A DNA stretch of 64,000 nt from Methylobacterium sp. Leaf117 (GCF_001422985.1 NZ_LMNL01000012.1:685096-749095); one strand, 5' to 3'; numbered from the stretch's first letter, positions 8,331-16,729 are shown. The notes: generated by a model not told the origin, from the letters alone. Numbers and translations are program-made.

Positions 8331-9323
8331 ATGCTGTCACGGCGCGCACTGCTCGCGACGGCGGCTCTCTGGCCCCTGCCTTTCGGCCTCGCCAGGCCGG
8401 CCCGCGCAGCCGCGTCGACGTTCCGGGTCGGGAGCCTGCCGTTCGGGACGGTGTCCTGGGAAACCGCGGTGATCAAGGCCCGCGGGCTCGACAGCGCCAA
8501 TGGCTTCACCCTCGACGTGGTCAAGCTCGCCGGCAACGACGCCGCGCGGATCGCTTTCCTGGGCGGTCAGGTCGACACCATCGTGGGCGACCTGCTCTGG
8601 GCGGCGCGCCTCGGCAACGAAGGCCGGTCGATCCGCTTCTTTCCCTACTCGACCACCGAGGGCTCCCTGATGGTTCCGGGCGACAGCCCGATCCGGACGC
8701 TCGCCGACCTCAAGGGCAAGCGCCTCGGGGTCGCCGGCGGCCCCCTCGACAAGAACTGGCTGCTGCTGAAGGCGCAGGCCCGGGACACCGCCGGGATCGA
8801 CCTCGAGACCCAGGCCGATCTCGCCTTCGGCGCTCCGCCGCTGCTGGCGCTGAAGCTCGAGCAGGGCGAGCTCGATGCCGGGCTGCTGTACTGGACCTAC
8901 TGCGCCCGCCTCGAGCCCAAGGGCTTCCGCCGCCTCATCGGCTCGGACGACATCATGCGGGCCTTTGGCGCCACCGGCTCGATGGCGCTGATCGGCTACC
9001 TCCTCGACGGCGAGACCGTGAAGGAGAAGCCGGAAACCGTCGAGGGCTTCGCCCGTGCCTCCAAGGCCGCCAAGGAGGCGCTCGCCAACGATCCGAAGGC
9101 ATGGGACGTGGTGCGCCCCCTGATGGCGGCGGACGACGAGGCCACCTTCCAGGCCCTGAAGCGCGACTTTCTCGCCGGCATCCCGCGCCGGCCGCTGGCG
9201 ACCGAGCGGTCTGACGGCGAGAAGCTGTTCGGCGTGATGGCGCGCCTGGGCGGCGAACGCCTGGTCGGGCCGGGCGCGACCCTTCCGCCGGGCCTCTATT
9301 TCGATGGCGGCGGGAATGGCTGA
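8331..9323 (+). CDS. ABC transporter substrate-binding protein (SsuA/THI5-like)
   Basis: Periplasmic binding protein of the nitrate/sulfonate/taurine/THI5 type, 330 residues with a Tat- or Sec-like signal (SRRALLATAALWPLPFG then ARPARA). The mature protein has FRVGSLPFGTVSWE, an early GNDAARIAFLGGQVD block and IRTLADLKGKRLGVAGG typical of NMT1-like domains. ATG at 8331 follows a GGGAGAG site; an upstream in-frame ATG (8256) would add 25 residues before the signal and is less likely. First gene of a three-gene ABC cassette that ends just before the xoxF upstream region. The ligand is unknown. Confidence 0.87.
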   Translation: MLSRRALLATAALWPLPFGLARPARAAASTFRVGSLPFGTVSWETAVIKARGLDSANGFTLDVVKLAGNDAARIAFLGGQVDTIVGDLLWAARLGNEGRSIRFFPYSTTEGSLMVPGDSPIRTLADLKGKRLGVAGGPLDKNWLLLKAQARDTAGIDLETQADLAFGAPPLLALKLEQGELDAGLLYWTYCARLEPKGFRRLIGSDDIMRAFGATGSMALIGYLLDGETVKEKPETVEGFARASKAAKEALANDPKAWDVVRPLMAADDEATFQALKRDFLAGIPRRPLATERSDGEKLFGVMARLGGERLVGPGATLPPGLYFDGGGNG

Positions 9324-9378
9324 GGCGCCGGGCGCGGCGCGCGCCCTCCGAGGCCCCGGCGCCATGACGCCCTGACCC

Positions 9379-10116
9379 ATGGGCTTTGCCACCCGCCTCG
9401 TTTCCGTGCTGATCCTCCTTGCCGGGTGGCAGGTCGCGGCCTCCGCTGCCGGCTCGCGGCTGCTGCCGCCCCCCCTCGCGATCCTGGACTTCATCGCGCG
9501 GGAATCGGCGCGCGGCGACCTCTGGTGGAATGTCGGCATCACCCTCTCGCGGGTGGGCATCTCCTTCTTCCTGGCGATGACGCTGGGCGTGCTGCTGGGC
9601 ATCGCGCTCGGCCGCTCCCGCCGCCTCAACCTCGTCCTCGACACGCCGCTTCTCATCCTCCTGAACACCCCGGCCCTGGTGCTCACGGTGCTGGCCTACA
9701 TCTGGGTCGGCCTCAACGAGGCGGCCGCGATCGTCGCGGTGGTGCTCAACAAGCTGCCGAACGTCGCCGTGATCCTGCGCGAGGGCGCCCGCGGCCTCGA
9801 TCCGCAATTGGAGGAGATGGCCCGGACCTACCGCTTCGACCGGCGGACCTGGATCGCCCACGTGCTGGTGCCCCAACTCCAGCCCTTCGTGGTGGCGGCG
9901 GCGCGCTCAGGCCTGTCCCTGGCCTGGAAGATCGTGCTGGTGATCGAACTTCTGGGGCGCCCGAACGGGGTCGGCTTCGCGATCAACTACTACTTCGTCC
10001 AGAGCCTGAACGTGGCGGCCATCCTCGGCTACAGCCTCGTCTTCATGAGCGTGATGATCGCCATCGACATCCTCATCCTGCAGCGACTGGAAGCCTATGT
10101 CCGACGCTGGCGCTGA
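9379..10116 (+). CDS. ABC transporter permease (SsuC-like)
   Basis: Inner-membrane permease of 245 residues with about six membrane segments and the BPD_transp_1 EAA loop, here EMARTYRFDRRTWIAHVLVPQL at about 146-167. Its N-terminus (GWQVAASAAGSRLLPPPLAILDFI) is typical of sulfonate/nitrate-type permeases. It follows the binding-protein gene by 55 bp and overlaps the ATPase gene by 20 bp. It would form the channel for whatever the neighbouring binding protein captures. Confidence 0.88.
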   Translation: MGFATRLVSVLILLAGWQVAASAAGSRLLPPPLAILDFIARESARGDLWWNVGITLSRVGISFFLAMTLGVLLGIALGRSRRLNLVLDTPLLILLNTPALVLTVLAYIWVGLNEAAAIVAVVLNKLPNVAVILREGARGLDPQLEEMARTYRFDRRTWIAHVLVPQLQPFVVAAARSGLSLAWKIVLVIELLGRPNGVGFAINYYFVQSLNVAAILGYSLVFMSVMIAIDILILQRLEAYVRRWR

Positions 10117-10867
10117 GGGGAGCGGTTCGGCCGATCGCGGCGATGCGGCCCTGCGCGTCGCCATCGCCCGCAAGGTCTACGGTGCCGGCGGTCCGGAACC
10201 GGTGGAGGCGGTGCGCGATCTCGCCTTCTCCGTCGCCGCCGGCCAGATCACCTGCCTGATCGGCCCCTCGGGCGCCGGAAAGACCACGACCCTGCGCATC
10301 CTCCTCGGCCTCGACCCCGATTACGAGGGCAGCGTCACGCCGCACCCGGACGAGGCCGGCATCGCCATGGCGTTCCAGGAGCCGCGCCTGCTGCCGTGGC
10401 GCACGGTGGAACAGAATGTCCGCCTCGCCCTGCCGCGCACCGCGCGCCGGCAGGATCTCGACGCGCTGTTCGCCTCACTCGGGCTTACGCCGTGGCGGAG
10501 TCGCTATCCCGGTGCGTTGTCGCTCGGAATGGCGCGGCGGGTCTCTCTGGCGCGGGCGCTGGCGCAGAAGCCCGGCATCCTGATCCTGGACGAGCCCTTC
10601 GTCTCCCTCGACGATACGTCCGCGGCAGCACTGCGCGCCCTCGTGGTGGAGGCGGTCGATCGCACCCGGATGGGCGTCCTGATGGTCACCCACAACGTCG
10701 CGGAGGCTATCGAGATCGCCGACCGGCTGCTGCTGGTGTCCGGCCGGCCGGCGACGCTGCTGGGCAGCATCCCCCTCGAAATCGCCCGGGGCAGCCGCGA
10801 GCGGTCTTGGATCGAGGCCCGCCGAACGGATCTCGCGAAGCGATTCCCCACCGTCATCGCCGGCTGA
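10097..10867 (+). CDS. ABC transporter ATP-binding protein (SsuB-like) with atypical signature
   Basis: ATPase of the preceding importer, 256 residues. Walker A is GPSGAGKTT, the Q-loop is AFQEPRLLPWRTVEQN as in SsuB/TauB/NrtD proteins, and Walker B is ILILDEPFVSLDD. The ABC signature, normally LSGGQ, reads LSLGMARRVSLARAL, an unusual replacement of the second Gly and the Gln. The ATG at 10097 lies inside the end of the permease gene, giving translational coupling. The gene ends 674 bp before xoxF. Confidence 0.88.
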   Translation: MSDAGAEGSGSADRGDAALRVAIARKVYGAGGPEPVEAVRDLAFSVAAGQITCLIGPSGAGKTTTLRILLGLDPDYEGSVTPHPDEAGIAMAFQEPRLLPWRTVEQNVRLALPRTARRQDLDALFASLGLTPWRSRYPGALSLGMARRVSLARALAQKPGILILDEPFVSLDDTSAAALRALVVEAVDRTRMGVLMVTHNVAEAIEIADRLLLVSGRPATLLGSIPLEIARGSRERSWIEARRTDLAKRFPTVIAG

Positions 10868-11304
10868 TTCTCAGGGCGGACCCACGAAGGCCCGCCCGTG
10901 ACGCGAAGCCTCCGGCGGAACTCCTCGACCGGATGCGGCGAGACCGCGCATCGAAACCTCTCGACTCGGGCAGATTCGGCAACGGCTCAGTTCCTCGGAT
11001 GGCCGGCGCATCGGCCACGCCTTCTGAATTATTGTTCTACTTCTCTCGCCGATCTTGGCAGACGCTTGGTATGCCACCGTACCGTCGCCAAGGTCAGCGT
11101 GCCGGAAGCATGCCAGAGAAGCTTTCGCGACAGCCCCATGCACCCCTCGCATGAAGGATGTCGGAAGGTGATAAAAACTCTTTGTCTTAGCGCCAGCCTG
11201 TATTGCACCGCACCATATGATGTTGCGCAGCCTGCGCCATGTCGTTCCCTTGGAATCATTCACGAGGACTTGTGCGTGTCGCAGGTAGAGGGCGCGCAAG
11301 CGAG
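10868..11304. other. gene-free region upstream of xoxF, distal part
   Basis: No convincing gene. A 6-bp inverted repeat GGGCGG/CCGCCC (10874-10897) just after the ATPase gene could be a weak terminator; it lacks a T tract. From about 11020 the sequence is less GC-rich than its surroundings, as expected of a regulatory region for the strongly regulated xoxF gene. Open frames here have no codon bias or recognisable domain. Confidence 0.5.
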
Positions 11305-11332
11305 TTGACGCCGGCGGAATTTTTCTTAGAGT
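11305..11332 (+). promoter_or_regulatory. candidate xoxF promoter
   Basis: TTGACG at 11305-11310 and TAGAGT at 11327-11332 are separated by 16 bp, close to a sigma-70-like spacing. The second hexamer resembles the TAGAAA-type -10 element described for Methylobacterium methanol genes. Transcription would start near 11339 and give a leader of about 200 nt before the xoxF ATG. This is inference from base pattern alone. Confidence 0.4.
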
Positions 11333-11365
11333 TCATTCAAGCTTCGGTTTCGAGGGGCGCCGCAA

Positions 11366-11462
11366 AGGGATAGCGGCCCCTGACCGTAAGGTTCTTGCAA
11401 CCATCCTCTCAAGGATGGGAAGCGAAGGACTTGGCGTCCGCTACCGTAGCGAACCTATCCCT
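11366..11462 (+). promoter_or_regulatory. possible structured 5' leader of xoxF (multi-branch RNA fold)
   Basis: An 8-bp closing stem (AGGGATAG at 11366-11373 with CTATCCCT at 11455-11462) encloses four potential hairpins: ACC/GGT (11383-11392), CCATCCT/AGGATGG (11401-11418), GGAC/GTCC (11427-11439) and GCTA/TAGC (11440-11450). The layout recalls a riboswitch-like multi-helix junction located between the candidate promoter and the ribosome site. I recognise no known riboswitch class. The stems are read directly; the function is inference. Confidence 0.35.
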
Positions 11463-11476
11463 GTCGCAAACAGTCA

Positions 11477-11491
11477 GATCACAGCGTGATC
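11477..11491. promoter_or_regulatory. palindrome upstream of xoxF
   Basis: GATCAC-AGC-GTGATC is a perfect 6-bp inverted repeat with a 3-bp centre, 50 bp before the xoxF start. It could be an operator for a dimeric regulator or, if transcribed, a hairpin in the leader. Nothing in the sequence decides which. Confidence 0.35.
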
Positions 11492-11540
11492 ATGCGGATT
11501 TTCCGTAGGATCGCAGCTGTAAGATCTGTCGGAGGAATCC

Positions 11541-13343
11541 ATGAGAGCGGTACATCTTCTCGCACTCGGCGCCGGCATGGTCGCTTCGACCACGGCGTTC
11601 GCCAACGAAGACGTCCTGAAGCGCACGGCCAACCCGGCCGAGCAGGTCCTTCAGACCGTCGATTACGCCAACACGCGCTATTCGAAGCTCGACCAGATCA
11701 ACGCCAGCAACGTGAAGCAGCTCCAGGTCGCCTGGACCTTCTCCACCGGCGTGCTGCGCGGCCACGAGGGCTCCCCGCTCGTCGTCGGCAACATGATGTA
11801 CGTTCACACCCCCTTCCCGAACATCGTCTACGCTCTCGACCTCGACAAGGACGGCGTGATCGTCTGGAAGTACGAGCCGAAGCAGGACCCGTCGGTGATC
11901 CCGGTGATGTGCTGTGACACGGTCAACCGTGGCCTCGCCTATGCCGATGGCAACATCATTCTGCACCAGGCCGACACCACCGTCGTCTCGCTCGACGCCA
12001 AGTCAGGCAAGGTGAACTGGTCCGTCGTCAACGGCGACCCCAAGAAGGGTGAGACCAACACCGCCACCGTTCTCCCGGTGAAGGACAAGATCATCGTCGG
12101 CATCTCCGGTGGCGAGTTCGGCGTGAACTGCCACGTCACGGCCTACGATTCCAAGACGGGCAAGATGGCTTGGCGCGGCTACTCCCAGGGTCCCGACGAC
12201 AAGATGTTGATGGACCCCGAGAAGACCACGTCGCTCGGCAAGCCGGTCGGCAAGGACTCCTCGCTGAAGACCTGGGAAGGCGATCAGTGGAAGACCGGCG
12301 GCGGTTGCACCTGGGGCTGGTTCTCCTACGATCCCAAGCTCGACCTGATGTACTACGGTTCGGGCAACCCCTCGACCTGGAACCCCAAGCAGCGTCCGGG
12401 CGACAACAAGTGGTCCATGACCATCTGGGCGCGTAACCCCGACACGGGCGCCGCCAAGTGGGTCTACCAGATGACCCCGCACGACGAGTGGGATTACGAC
12501 GGCATCAACGAGATGATCCTCACGGATCAGAAGGTTGACGGCAAGGAGCGTCCGCTCCTGACGCACTTCGATCGTAACGGCTTCGGCTACACCCTCGATC
12601 GCGCCACCGGCGAGCTCCTGGTCGCCGAGAAGTTCGATCCGGTGGTGAACTGGGCCTCCAAGGTCGACATGGACAAGGGCTCGAAGACCTACGGTCGTCC
12701 GCTCGTCCAGGCCAAGTACTCCACCGAGCAGAACGGCGAAGATACCAACTCTAAGGGTATCTGCCCCGCGGCTCTCGGGACCAAGGACCAGCAGCCTGCT
12801 GCGTTCTCGCCCAAGACCAACCTGTTCTACGTGCCTACCAACCACGTCTGCATGGACTACGAGCCGTTCCGGGTGAGCTACACCCCGGGTCAGCCCTATG
12901 TCGGCGCGACGCTGGCCATGTACCCGGCTCCCAACAGCCACGGCGGCATGGGTAACTTCATCGCCTGGGACGGCGTCGCTGGTAAGATCAAGTGGTCGAA
13001 CCAGGAGCAGTTCTCGGTGTGGTCGGGCGCTCTCGCCACCGCCGGTGACGTGGTGTTCTACGGTACCCTCGAGGGCTACCTGAAGGCCGTCGACTCCAAG
13101 ACCGGTAAGGAACTGTACAAGTTCAAGACCCCGTCGGGCATCATCGGCAACGTGATGACCTACCAGCACAAGGGCAAGCAGTTCGTCGGCATCCTGTCGG
13201 GTGTCGGTGGCTGGGCTGGCATCGGCCTCGCGGCCGGCCTGACCGACCCGAACGCCGGTCTCGGCGCGGTGGGTGGCTACGCTGCCCTCTCGAACTACAC
13301 CAACCTCGGTGGTCAGCTGACCGTCTTCTCGCTGCCGAACTAA
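11541..13343 (+). CDS. xoxF: lanthanide-dependent methanol dehydrogenase XoxF
   Basis: Periplasmic PQQ-dependent methanol dehydrogenase of the XoxF type, 600 residues with a signal peptide ending near residue 21. Features of the eight-bladed quinoprotein fold include the adjacent cysteine pair at 124-125 (VMCCDT), E192 in GGEFG, N276 in GSGNPSTW and the catalytic Asp 318 in WDYDG. The extra Asp at 320 is the lanthanide-coordinating residue that separates XoxF and ExaF from calcium-dependent MxaF, which has Ala there. Established: XoxF oxidises methanol to formaldehyde or formate and passes electrons to a dedicated cytochrome c. A ribosome site GGAGGAA precedes the ATG. A strong hairpin terminator follows, separating it from xoxG. 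Upstream lies a long regulatory region. Confidence 0.97.
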   Translation: MRAVHLLALGAGMVASTTAFANEDVLKRTANPAEQVLQTVDYANTRYSKLDQINASNVKQLQVAWTFSTGVLRGHEGSPLVVGNMMYVHTPFPNIVYALDLDKDGVIVWKYEPKQDPSVIPVMCCDTVNRGLAYADGNIILHQADTTVVSLDAKSGKVNWSVVNGDPKKGETNTATVLPVKDKIIVGISGGEFGVNCHVTAYDSKTGKMAWRGYSQGPDDKMLMDPEKTTSLGKPVGKDSSLKTWEGDQWKTGGGCTWGWFSYDPKLDLMYYGSGNPSTWNPKQRPGDNKWSMTIWARNPDTGAAKWVYQMTPHDEWDYDGINEMILTDQKVDGKERPLLTHFDRNGFGYTLDRATGELLVAEKFDPVVNWASKVDMDKGSKTYGRPLVQAKYSTEQNGEDTNSKGICPAALGTKDQQPAAFSPKTNLFYVPTNHVCMDYEPFRVSYTPGQPYVGATLAMYPAPNSHGGMGNFIAWDGVAGKIKWSNQEQFSVWSGALATAGDVVFYGTLEGYLKAVDSKTGKELYKFKTPSGIIGNVMTYQHKGKQFVGILSGVGGWAGIGLAAGLTDPNAGLGAVGGYAALSNYTNLGGQLTVFSLPN

Positions 13344-13370
13344 TCGGTCGCACGTAGCGGTAGATCAAAG

Positions 13371-13405
13371 GGTGCCGGCGCGGGTTTCCGCGCCGGCACC
13401 TTTAT
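13371..13405 (+). terminator. terminator/attenuator between xoxF and xoxG
   Basis: A perfect 13-bp stem (13371-13383 with 13388-13400) closes a GTTT loop and is followed by TTTA. A run of A before the stem and TTT after it extend the pairing. It sits 27 bp after the xoxF stop, so it probably lowers xoxG-xoxJ expression relative to xoxF. Confidence 0.85.
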
Positions 13406-13478
13406 GATTAGAATTGGAAGAACAACACGCGAAACACGCGGCTCGTGAGCCGACGTGGTGTTCCTGGGAGAAACGTCG

Positions 13479-14084
13479 TTGTACACCATTAGCAAAGCCG
13501 TCATCCGTCCTCTCGCGGCAGCGATTGCCCTTGCGTCGGTCTCGACGCTCGCCGTGCAGGCCCAGGATGCGAAGAAGGCTGATCCGGCCCTCGCCAATCA
13601 GCTCGATCCCAACGCGTCCGAGAAGGACTCGAAGCTGATCGACAAGTTCGCGGCCGTGAAGGTCGAGGACGGAAAGTATCAGGACGCCGAGGGTCACCCG
13701 ACCTATCACATCACCAATGACGGCAAGAAGTTCGACTGGTACGCCTACTCGGGCTACCGCCGCTATCATGCCGAGTGCCACGTCTGCCACGGCCCCGACG
13801 CCATGGGTTCGACCTATGCTCCGGCCCTGAAGGACTCGCTCAAGACGATCAACTACGAGGAGTTCATCGGCATCCTCGCGGGCGGCAAGCGTGACTCGCA
13901 GGCTGGCCAGGAGCGCGTGATGCCGGCCTTCGGCGATAACAAGAACGTCATGTGCTACGCTGACGATCTCTACGTCTACCTCAAGGCCCGTGCCTCCGGC
14001 GCCATGCCGCGCGTGCGCCCGACCGACAAGGAAGACAAGCCCGATGCCGCCAAGGCGGCCGAGAAGGAGTGCCTGGGCGGCTAA
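13479..14084 (+). CDS. xoxG: cytochrome c XoxG, electron acceptor of XoxF
   Basis: Periplasmic class I cytochrome c of 201 residues with a signal peptide ending near AVQAQD (residue 29). The haem attachment motif is CHVCH at 100-104, and a Met ligand candidate lies in ERVMPAFGD about 50 residues on. This is the dedicated electron acceptor of XoxF in methylotrophs, equivalent to MxaG. The start is probably TTG at 13479: it has a GGGAGAA site 7-10 bases upstream and gives a normal signal peptide. The GTG at 13455 has no ribosome site. The stop overlaps the xoxJ start (TAATG). Confidence 0.94.
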   Translation: MYTISKAVIRPLAAAIALASVSTLAVQAQDAKKADPALANQLDPNASEKDSKLIDKFAAVKVEDGKYQDAEGHPTYHITNDGKKFDWYAYSGYRRYHAECHVCHGPDAMGSTYAPALKDSLKTINYEEFIGILAGGKRDSQAGQERVMPAFGDNKNVMCYADDLYVYLKARASGAMPRVRPTDKEDKPDAAKAAEKECLGG

Positions 14085-14938
14085 TGACCCGCTCACGCAT
14101 ACGGACACATGTCGCGCTCGCGCTCCTGCTGCTCTCGGCAGGGGCGCGACCCGCCTTGGCACAATCGCTGCCGGATCTGGTGACGACCGATACGCTGCGG
14201 GTCTGTGGCGATCCGGGCAACATGCCGTTTTCGCAGCGTAAGGAAGACGGCTTCGAGAACAAGATCGCGGCGATCATCGCCGACGAACTCAAGGTCAAGA
14301 TCCGCTATTACTGGCTGACGCAGGGGCCGGGTTTCGTCCGCAACACCCTCGGCACCGGCCTGTGCGACCTCATCATCGGCTCGGCCGCCGGCGGTGAACT
14401 CGTCCAGCACTCCAATCCCTATTATCGTTCCGCCTACACCCTGGTCACCCGCAAGGGTGAACTCGACGACGTGACGCGTCTCGACGATCCGAAGCTCAAG
14501 GGCAAGTCGATCGGCGTCATCGGCGGTACGCCGCCGGTCAACCGGATGGGCGAAGTCGGCCTGATCAATGCGATGAAGGCCTACGCACCTTACCAGCTCG
14601 ATCCGTCGCGTAAGCACCAGACGGTCTCGGCCGAGGTCATCGCCGATCTCGCCGAGAAGCGCATCGACGCCGCGATCCTGTGGGGACCCGCCGCTGGCTG
14701 GCTCGCCAAGCAGAGCGGCGTGCCGATGAGCGTCGTACCCCTGTTGCAGGAACCCGACCGCCCGCCGCTCACCTTCCGCATCGCGCTCGGCGTGCGGCTG
14801 GAGGAGAACGACTGGAAGCGGACACTGAACACCATCCTGCGCAAGCGTCGGACCGATATCGAGCGGGTCCTGCGGGATTACGACGTGTTGCTGCTGGAGG
14901 AAGAGGGCAACAAGCTCCTCGAGACCCCGGCGCCCTGA
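14084..14938 (+). CDS. xoxJ: periplasmic binding-protein-like XoxJ
   Basis: Exported 284-residue protein of the 'quinoprotein dehydrogenase-associated' solute-binding family (MxaJ/XoxJ). After a signal peptide ending ARPALAQS comes LRVCGDPGNMPFSQ, the family's usual start, then GFENKIAAIIADEL and a two-lobed bilobal binding-protein fold. Known: MxaJ/XoxJ are needed for active methanol dehydrogenase, probably as assembly or activation partners rather than transporters. ATG at 14084 overlaps the xoxG stop and is preceded by AAGGAG. Last gene of the xox unit, followed by a strong inverted repeat. Confidence 0.94.
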   Translation: MTRSRIRTHVALALLLLSAGARPALAQSLPDLVTTDTLRVCGDPGNMPFSQRKEDGFENKIAAIIADELKVKIRYYWLTQGPGFVRNTLGTGLCDLIIGSAAGGELVQHSNPYYRSAYTLVTRKGELDDVTRLDDPKLKGKSIGVIGGTPPVNRMGEVGLINAMKAYAPYQLDPSRKHQTVSAEVIADLAEKRIDAAILWGPAAGWLAKQSGVPMSVVPLLQEPDRPPLTFRIALGVRLEENDWKRTLNTILRKRRTDIERVLRDYDVLLLEEEGNKLLETPAP

Positions 14939-14961
14939 AGCGGCTCCCTCGGACCTGACGA

Positions 14962-15000
14962 ACCACACGGGCGGCGGAGAGAATCCGCCGCCCGTGTGGT
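14962..15000. terminator. bidirectional hairpin between xoxJ and folK
   Basis: A perfect 17-bp stem (14962-14978 with 14984-15000) with a 5-nt loop GAGAA lies between the convergent ends of xoxJ and folK. There is no long T run on either side, but the stem stability and position support a two-way terminator. Confidence 0.8.
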
Positions 15001-15027
15001 TTCCGGACTGTCCCGGCGTCTCGCAGG

Positions 15028-15522
15028 TTAGACGCGTTCGATTCCGGTGGGGTCGAGCTTCGCCAGGGCCTCCGTCACGGTCTCGGGGCCGATGCGCAGG
15101 TCCGGTGCGATCTCGGCGAGCGGCACCAGCACGAAGGCGCGCTCGCGCACGAACCGGTGCGGCAGCACCAGGCGCTCGTCGGAGATCGCGGCCCCCGCAT
15201 AGGACAGGACGTCGATATCGATCACCCGTGGCCCCCAGCGGCGCTCGCGGACCCGCCCCATGGCCGTCTCGATGGCCAGGCCCGCCTCCAGCAGCGCATG
15301 GGGCGTCAGGGTGGTCTCGACGCCGATGGCCGCGTTCAGGAACCAGTCCTGATCGGTGTCGCCCCAGGGCGGCGTGCGGTAATTCGAGGAGCGCGCGACC
15401 ACGCGGATACCCGGCGTCGCGGCGAGTCGCGCCACCGCGTCGGCCAGGGTCGCGGCCTTGTCGCCAAGATTGCTGCCGAGGCCTAGATAAGCCGCGTGCG
15501 CCAACGTGTCCGCGGCCGTCAT
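15028..15522 (-). CDS. folK: 6-hydroxymethyl-7,8-dihydropterin pyrophosphokinase
   Basis: HPPK, 164 residues, which transfers pyrophosphate from ATP to hydroxymethyl-dihydropterin in folate synthesis. Family motifs are AAYLGLGSNLGDKAATL at the N-terminus, SSNYRTPPWGDTDQDWFLNAA and the metal-binding RRWGPRVIDIDVL. The ATG at 15522 overlaps the folB stop (ATGA), so folP-folB-folK form one coupled unit. In this setting the product may also feed methanopterin-type pterins, but that is inference. Confidence 0.94.
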   Translation of the reverse strand: MTAADTLAHAAYLGLGSNLGDKAATLADAVARLAATPGIRVVARSSNYRTPPWGDTDQDWFLNAAIGVETTLTPHALLEAGLAIETAMGRVRERRWGPRVIDIDVLSYAGAAISDERLVLPHRFVRERAFVLVPLAEIAPDLRIGPETVTEALAKLDPTGIERV

Positions 15523-15893
15523 CGGCCGCCCGCCCGCGTTCGGACGATCTCGATGGCGACACCCTCGATCACCGCCGGCACGGGAGCGCTCGGCTTGTCC
15601 ACCCGCACCCGAACTTCGGTGATGGCCGGGTGCTGGCCCAGGATGTCTTCGGCAATCGCCTCGGCCAGCGCCTCGATCAGGGCGAAGCGCCGCTCGGTGG
15701 CGATGCGGGTGACGATCTCGGTGAGATCGGCATAGCTCACGGTCCGGGCGACGTCGTCGGACCGGCCGGCGGGAGAGAGATCGAGCCGGCAATCGAGGGA
15801 GATGTAGAAGCGCTGACCGAGGCGGGCCTCCTCGGCCAGGAGACCATGATAGGCGAAGACCGCGATGCGGGTGACGAGGATGCGGTCGCTCAT
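15519..15893 (-). CDS. folB: dihydroneopterin aldolase
   Basis: FolB, 124 residues, cleaves dihydroneopterin to hydroxymethyl-dihydropterin and glycolaldehyde. The conserved AVFAYHGLLAEEARLGQRFYI block contains the FAYHG pterin-binding region, and TVSYADLTEIV and RVRVDKPSAP (with the catalytic Lys) follow. Its start and stop overlap the neighbouring fol genes by 4 bp each. Confidence 0.94.
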   Translation of the reverse strand: MSDRILVTRIAVFAYHGLLAEEARLGQRFYISLDCRLDLSPAGRSDDVARTVSYADLTEIVTRIATERRFALIEALAEAIAEDILGQHPAITEVRVRVDKPSAPVPAVIEGVAIEIVRTRAGGR

Positions 15894-16729
15894 GCGGGCC
15901 TCCGAAGCACGGCATCGACCACCCGAAGGGCATCGACATGGGGTCGCACATCGTGGACGCGCACGATCTGTGCCCCGAGCGTCGCCGCCAGGACGTGGCT
16001 GCCGATGGAGCCGAACAGCCGGTCCACCGGGCGGGTCTCGGCATCGTGCAGGCGCCCGAGCAGCGACTTGCGCGAGACCCCGACGAGGACCGGGTAGCCC
16101 AGGGCAACGATCTCGGGCAGGCGCCGAAGGGCTTCGAGATGCTGCTCCCAGCTCTTGCCGAATCCGATGCCGGGATCGAGCACGATGTCGCGGTCCGGAA
16201 TGCCGGCCGCCCGGGCGATCGTCAGCGAGCGTTCGAAAAACCGCAGCATGTCGGCCACGATGTCGATCGACGCGTCGATGCTCTCGCGGTTGTGCATCAC
16301 CATCACGGGCGCGCCGTGATCGGCCGCGACTCGGGCGATGTCGGGCTCCCGTTGCAGGCCCCAGACGTCGTTGACGATGCGGGCGCCGGCCTCCAGCGCC
16401 ACGCGCGCCGTCGAGGCCTTGTAGGTATCGATGGAAATCGGCACCGGCAGGCGCGGGGCGAGATCGCGGATCACCGGGAGGATCCGGGCCTGCTCCTCCT
16501 CGGCCGAGACCGGCACGTGGCCGGGGCGGGTGGATTCTCCGCCGATATCGACCAGGGCCGCTCCCTCCGCCACAAGTGCCTCGGCTTGAGCGCGCGCGGG
16601 ATCGAGGTCCGCGAACCGACCGCCATCGGAAAACGAATCGGGTGTGACGTTGAGGATGCCCATCACGAGCACCCGCCGCCCGAGATCGGGCAGGAGCGTC
16701 GTCAGCGAAGCCGGCAGATCTGGGGGCAC
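15890..16729 (-). CDS. folP: dihydropteroate synthase
   Basis: FolP, TIM-barrel enzyme joining hydroxymethyl-dihydropterin pyrophosphate to p-aminobenzoate. Motifs are MGILNVTPDSFSDGG, GGESTRPGH, IVNDVWGL, DPGIGFGKSWEQHL and VGVSRKSLLGRL. I chose GTG at 16729 (279 residues), which has a GAGAG site and begins just before conserved sequence; a TTG at 16804 would add 25 residues without a clear ribosome site. A second, divergent dihydropteroate synthase-like protein is encoded at 43734-45368, so the two pterin routes appear to have separate synthases. Confidence 0.93.
   Translation of the reverse strand: MPPDLPASLTTLLPDLGRRVLVMGILNVTPDSFSDGGRFADLDPARAQAEALVAEGAALVDIGGESTRPGHVPVSAEEEQARILPVIRDLAPRLPVPISIDTYKASTARVALEAGARIVNDVWGLQREPDIARVAADHGAPVMVMHNRESIDASIDIVADMLRFFERSLTIARAAGIPDRDIVLDPGIGFGKSWEQHLEALRRLPEIVALGYPVLVGVSRKSLLGRLHDAETRPVDRLFGSIGSHVLAATLGAQIVRVHDVRPHVDALRVVDAVLRRPA

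Noticed and set aside
10898-11308. A possible 136-codon gene upstream of xoxF
   Set aside because: No ribosome site, no domain, poor codon bias; the region is better explained as xoxF regulatory DNA.
11541-13343. Calcium-dependent MxaF
   Set aside because: The Asp two residues after the catalytic Asp (WDYDG), the xoxG/xoxJ neighbours and the absence of mxaI show it is XoxF.
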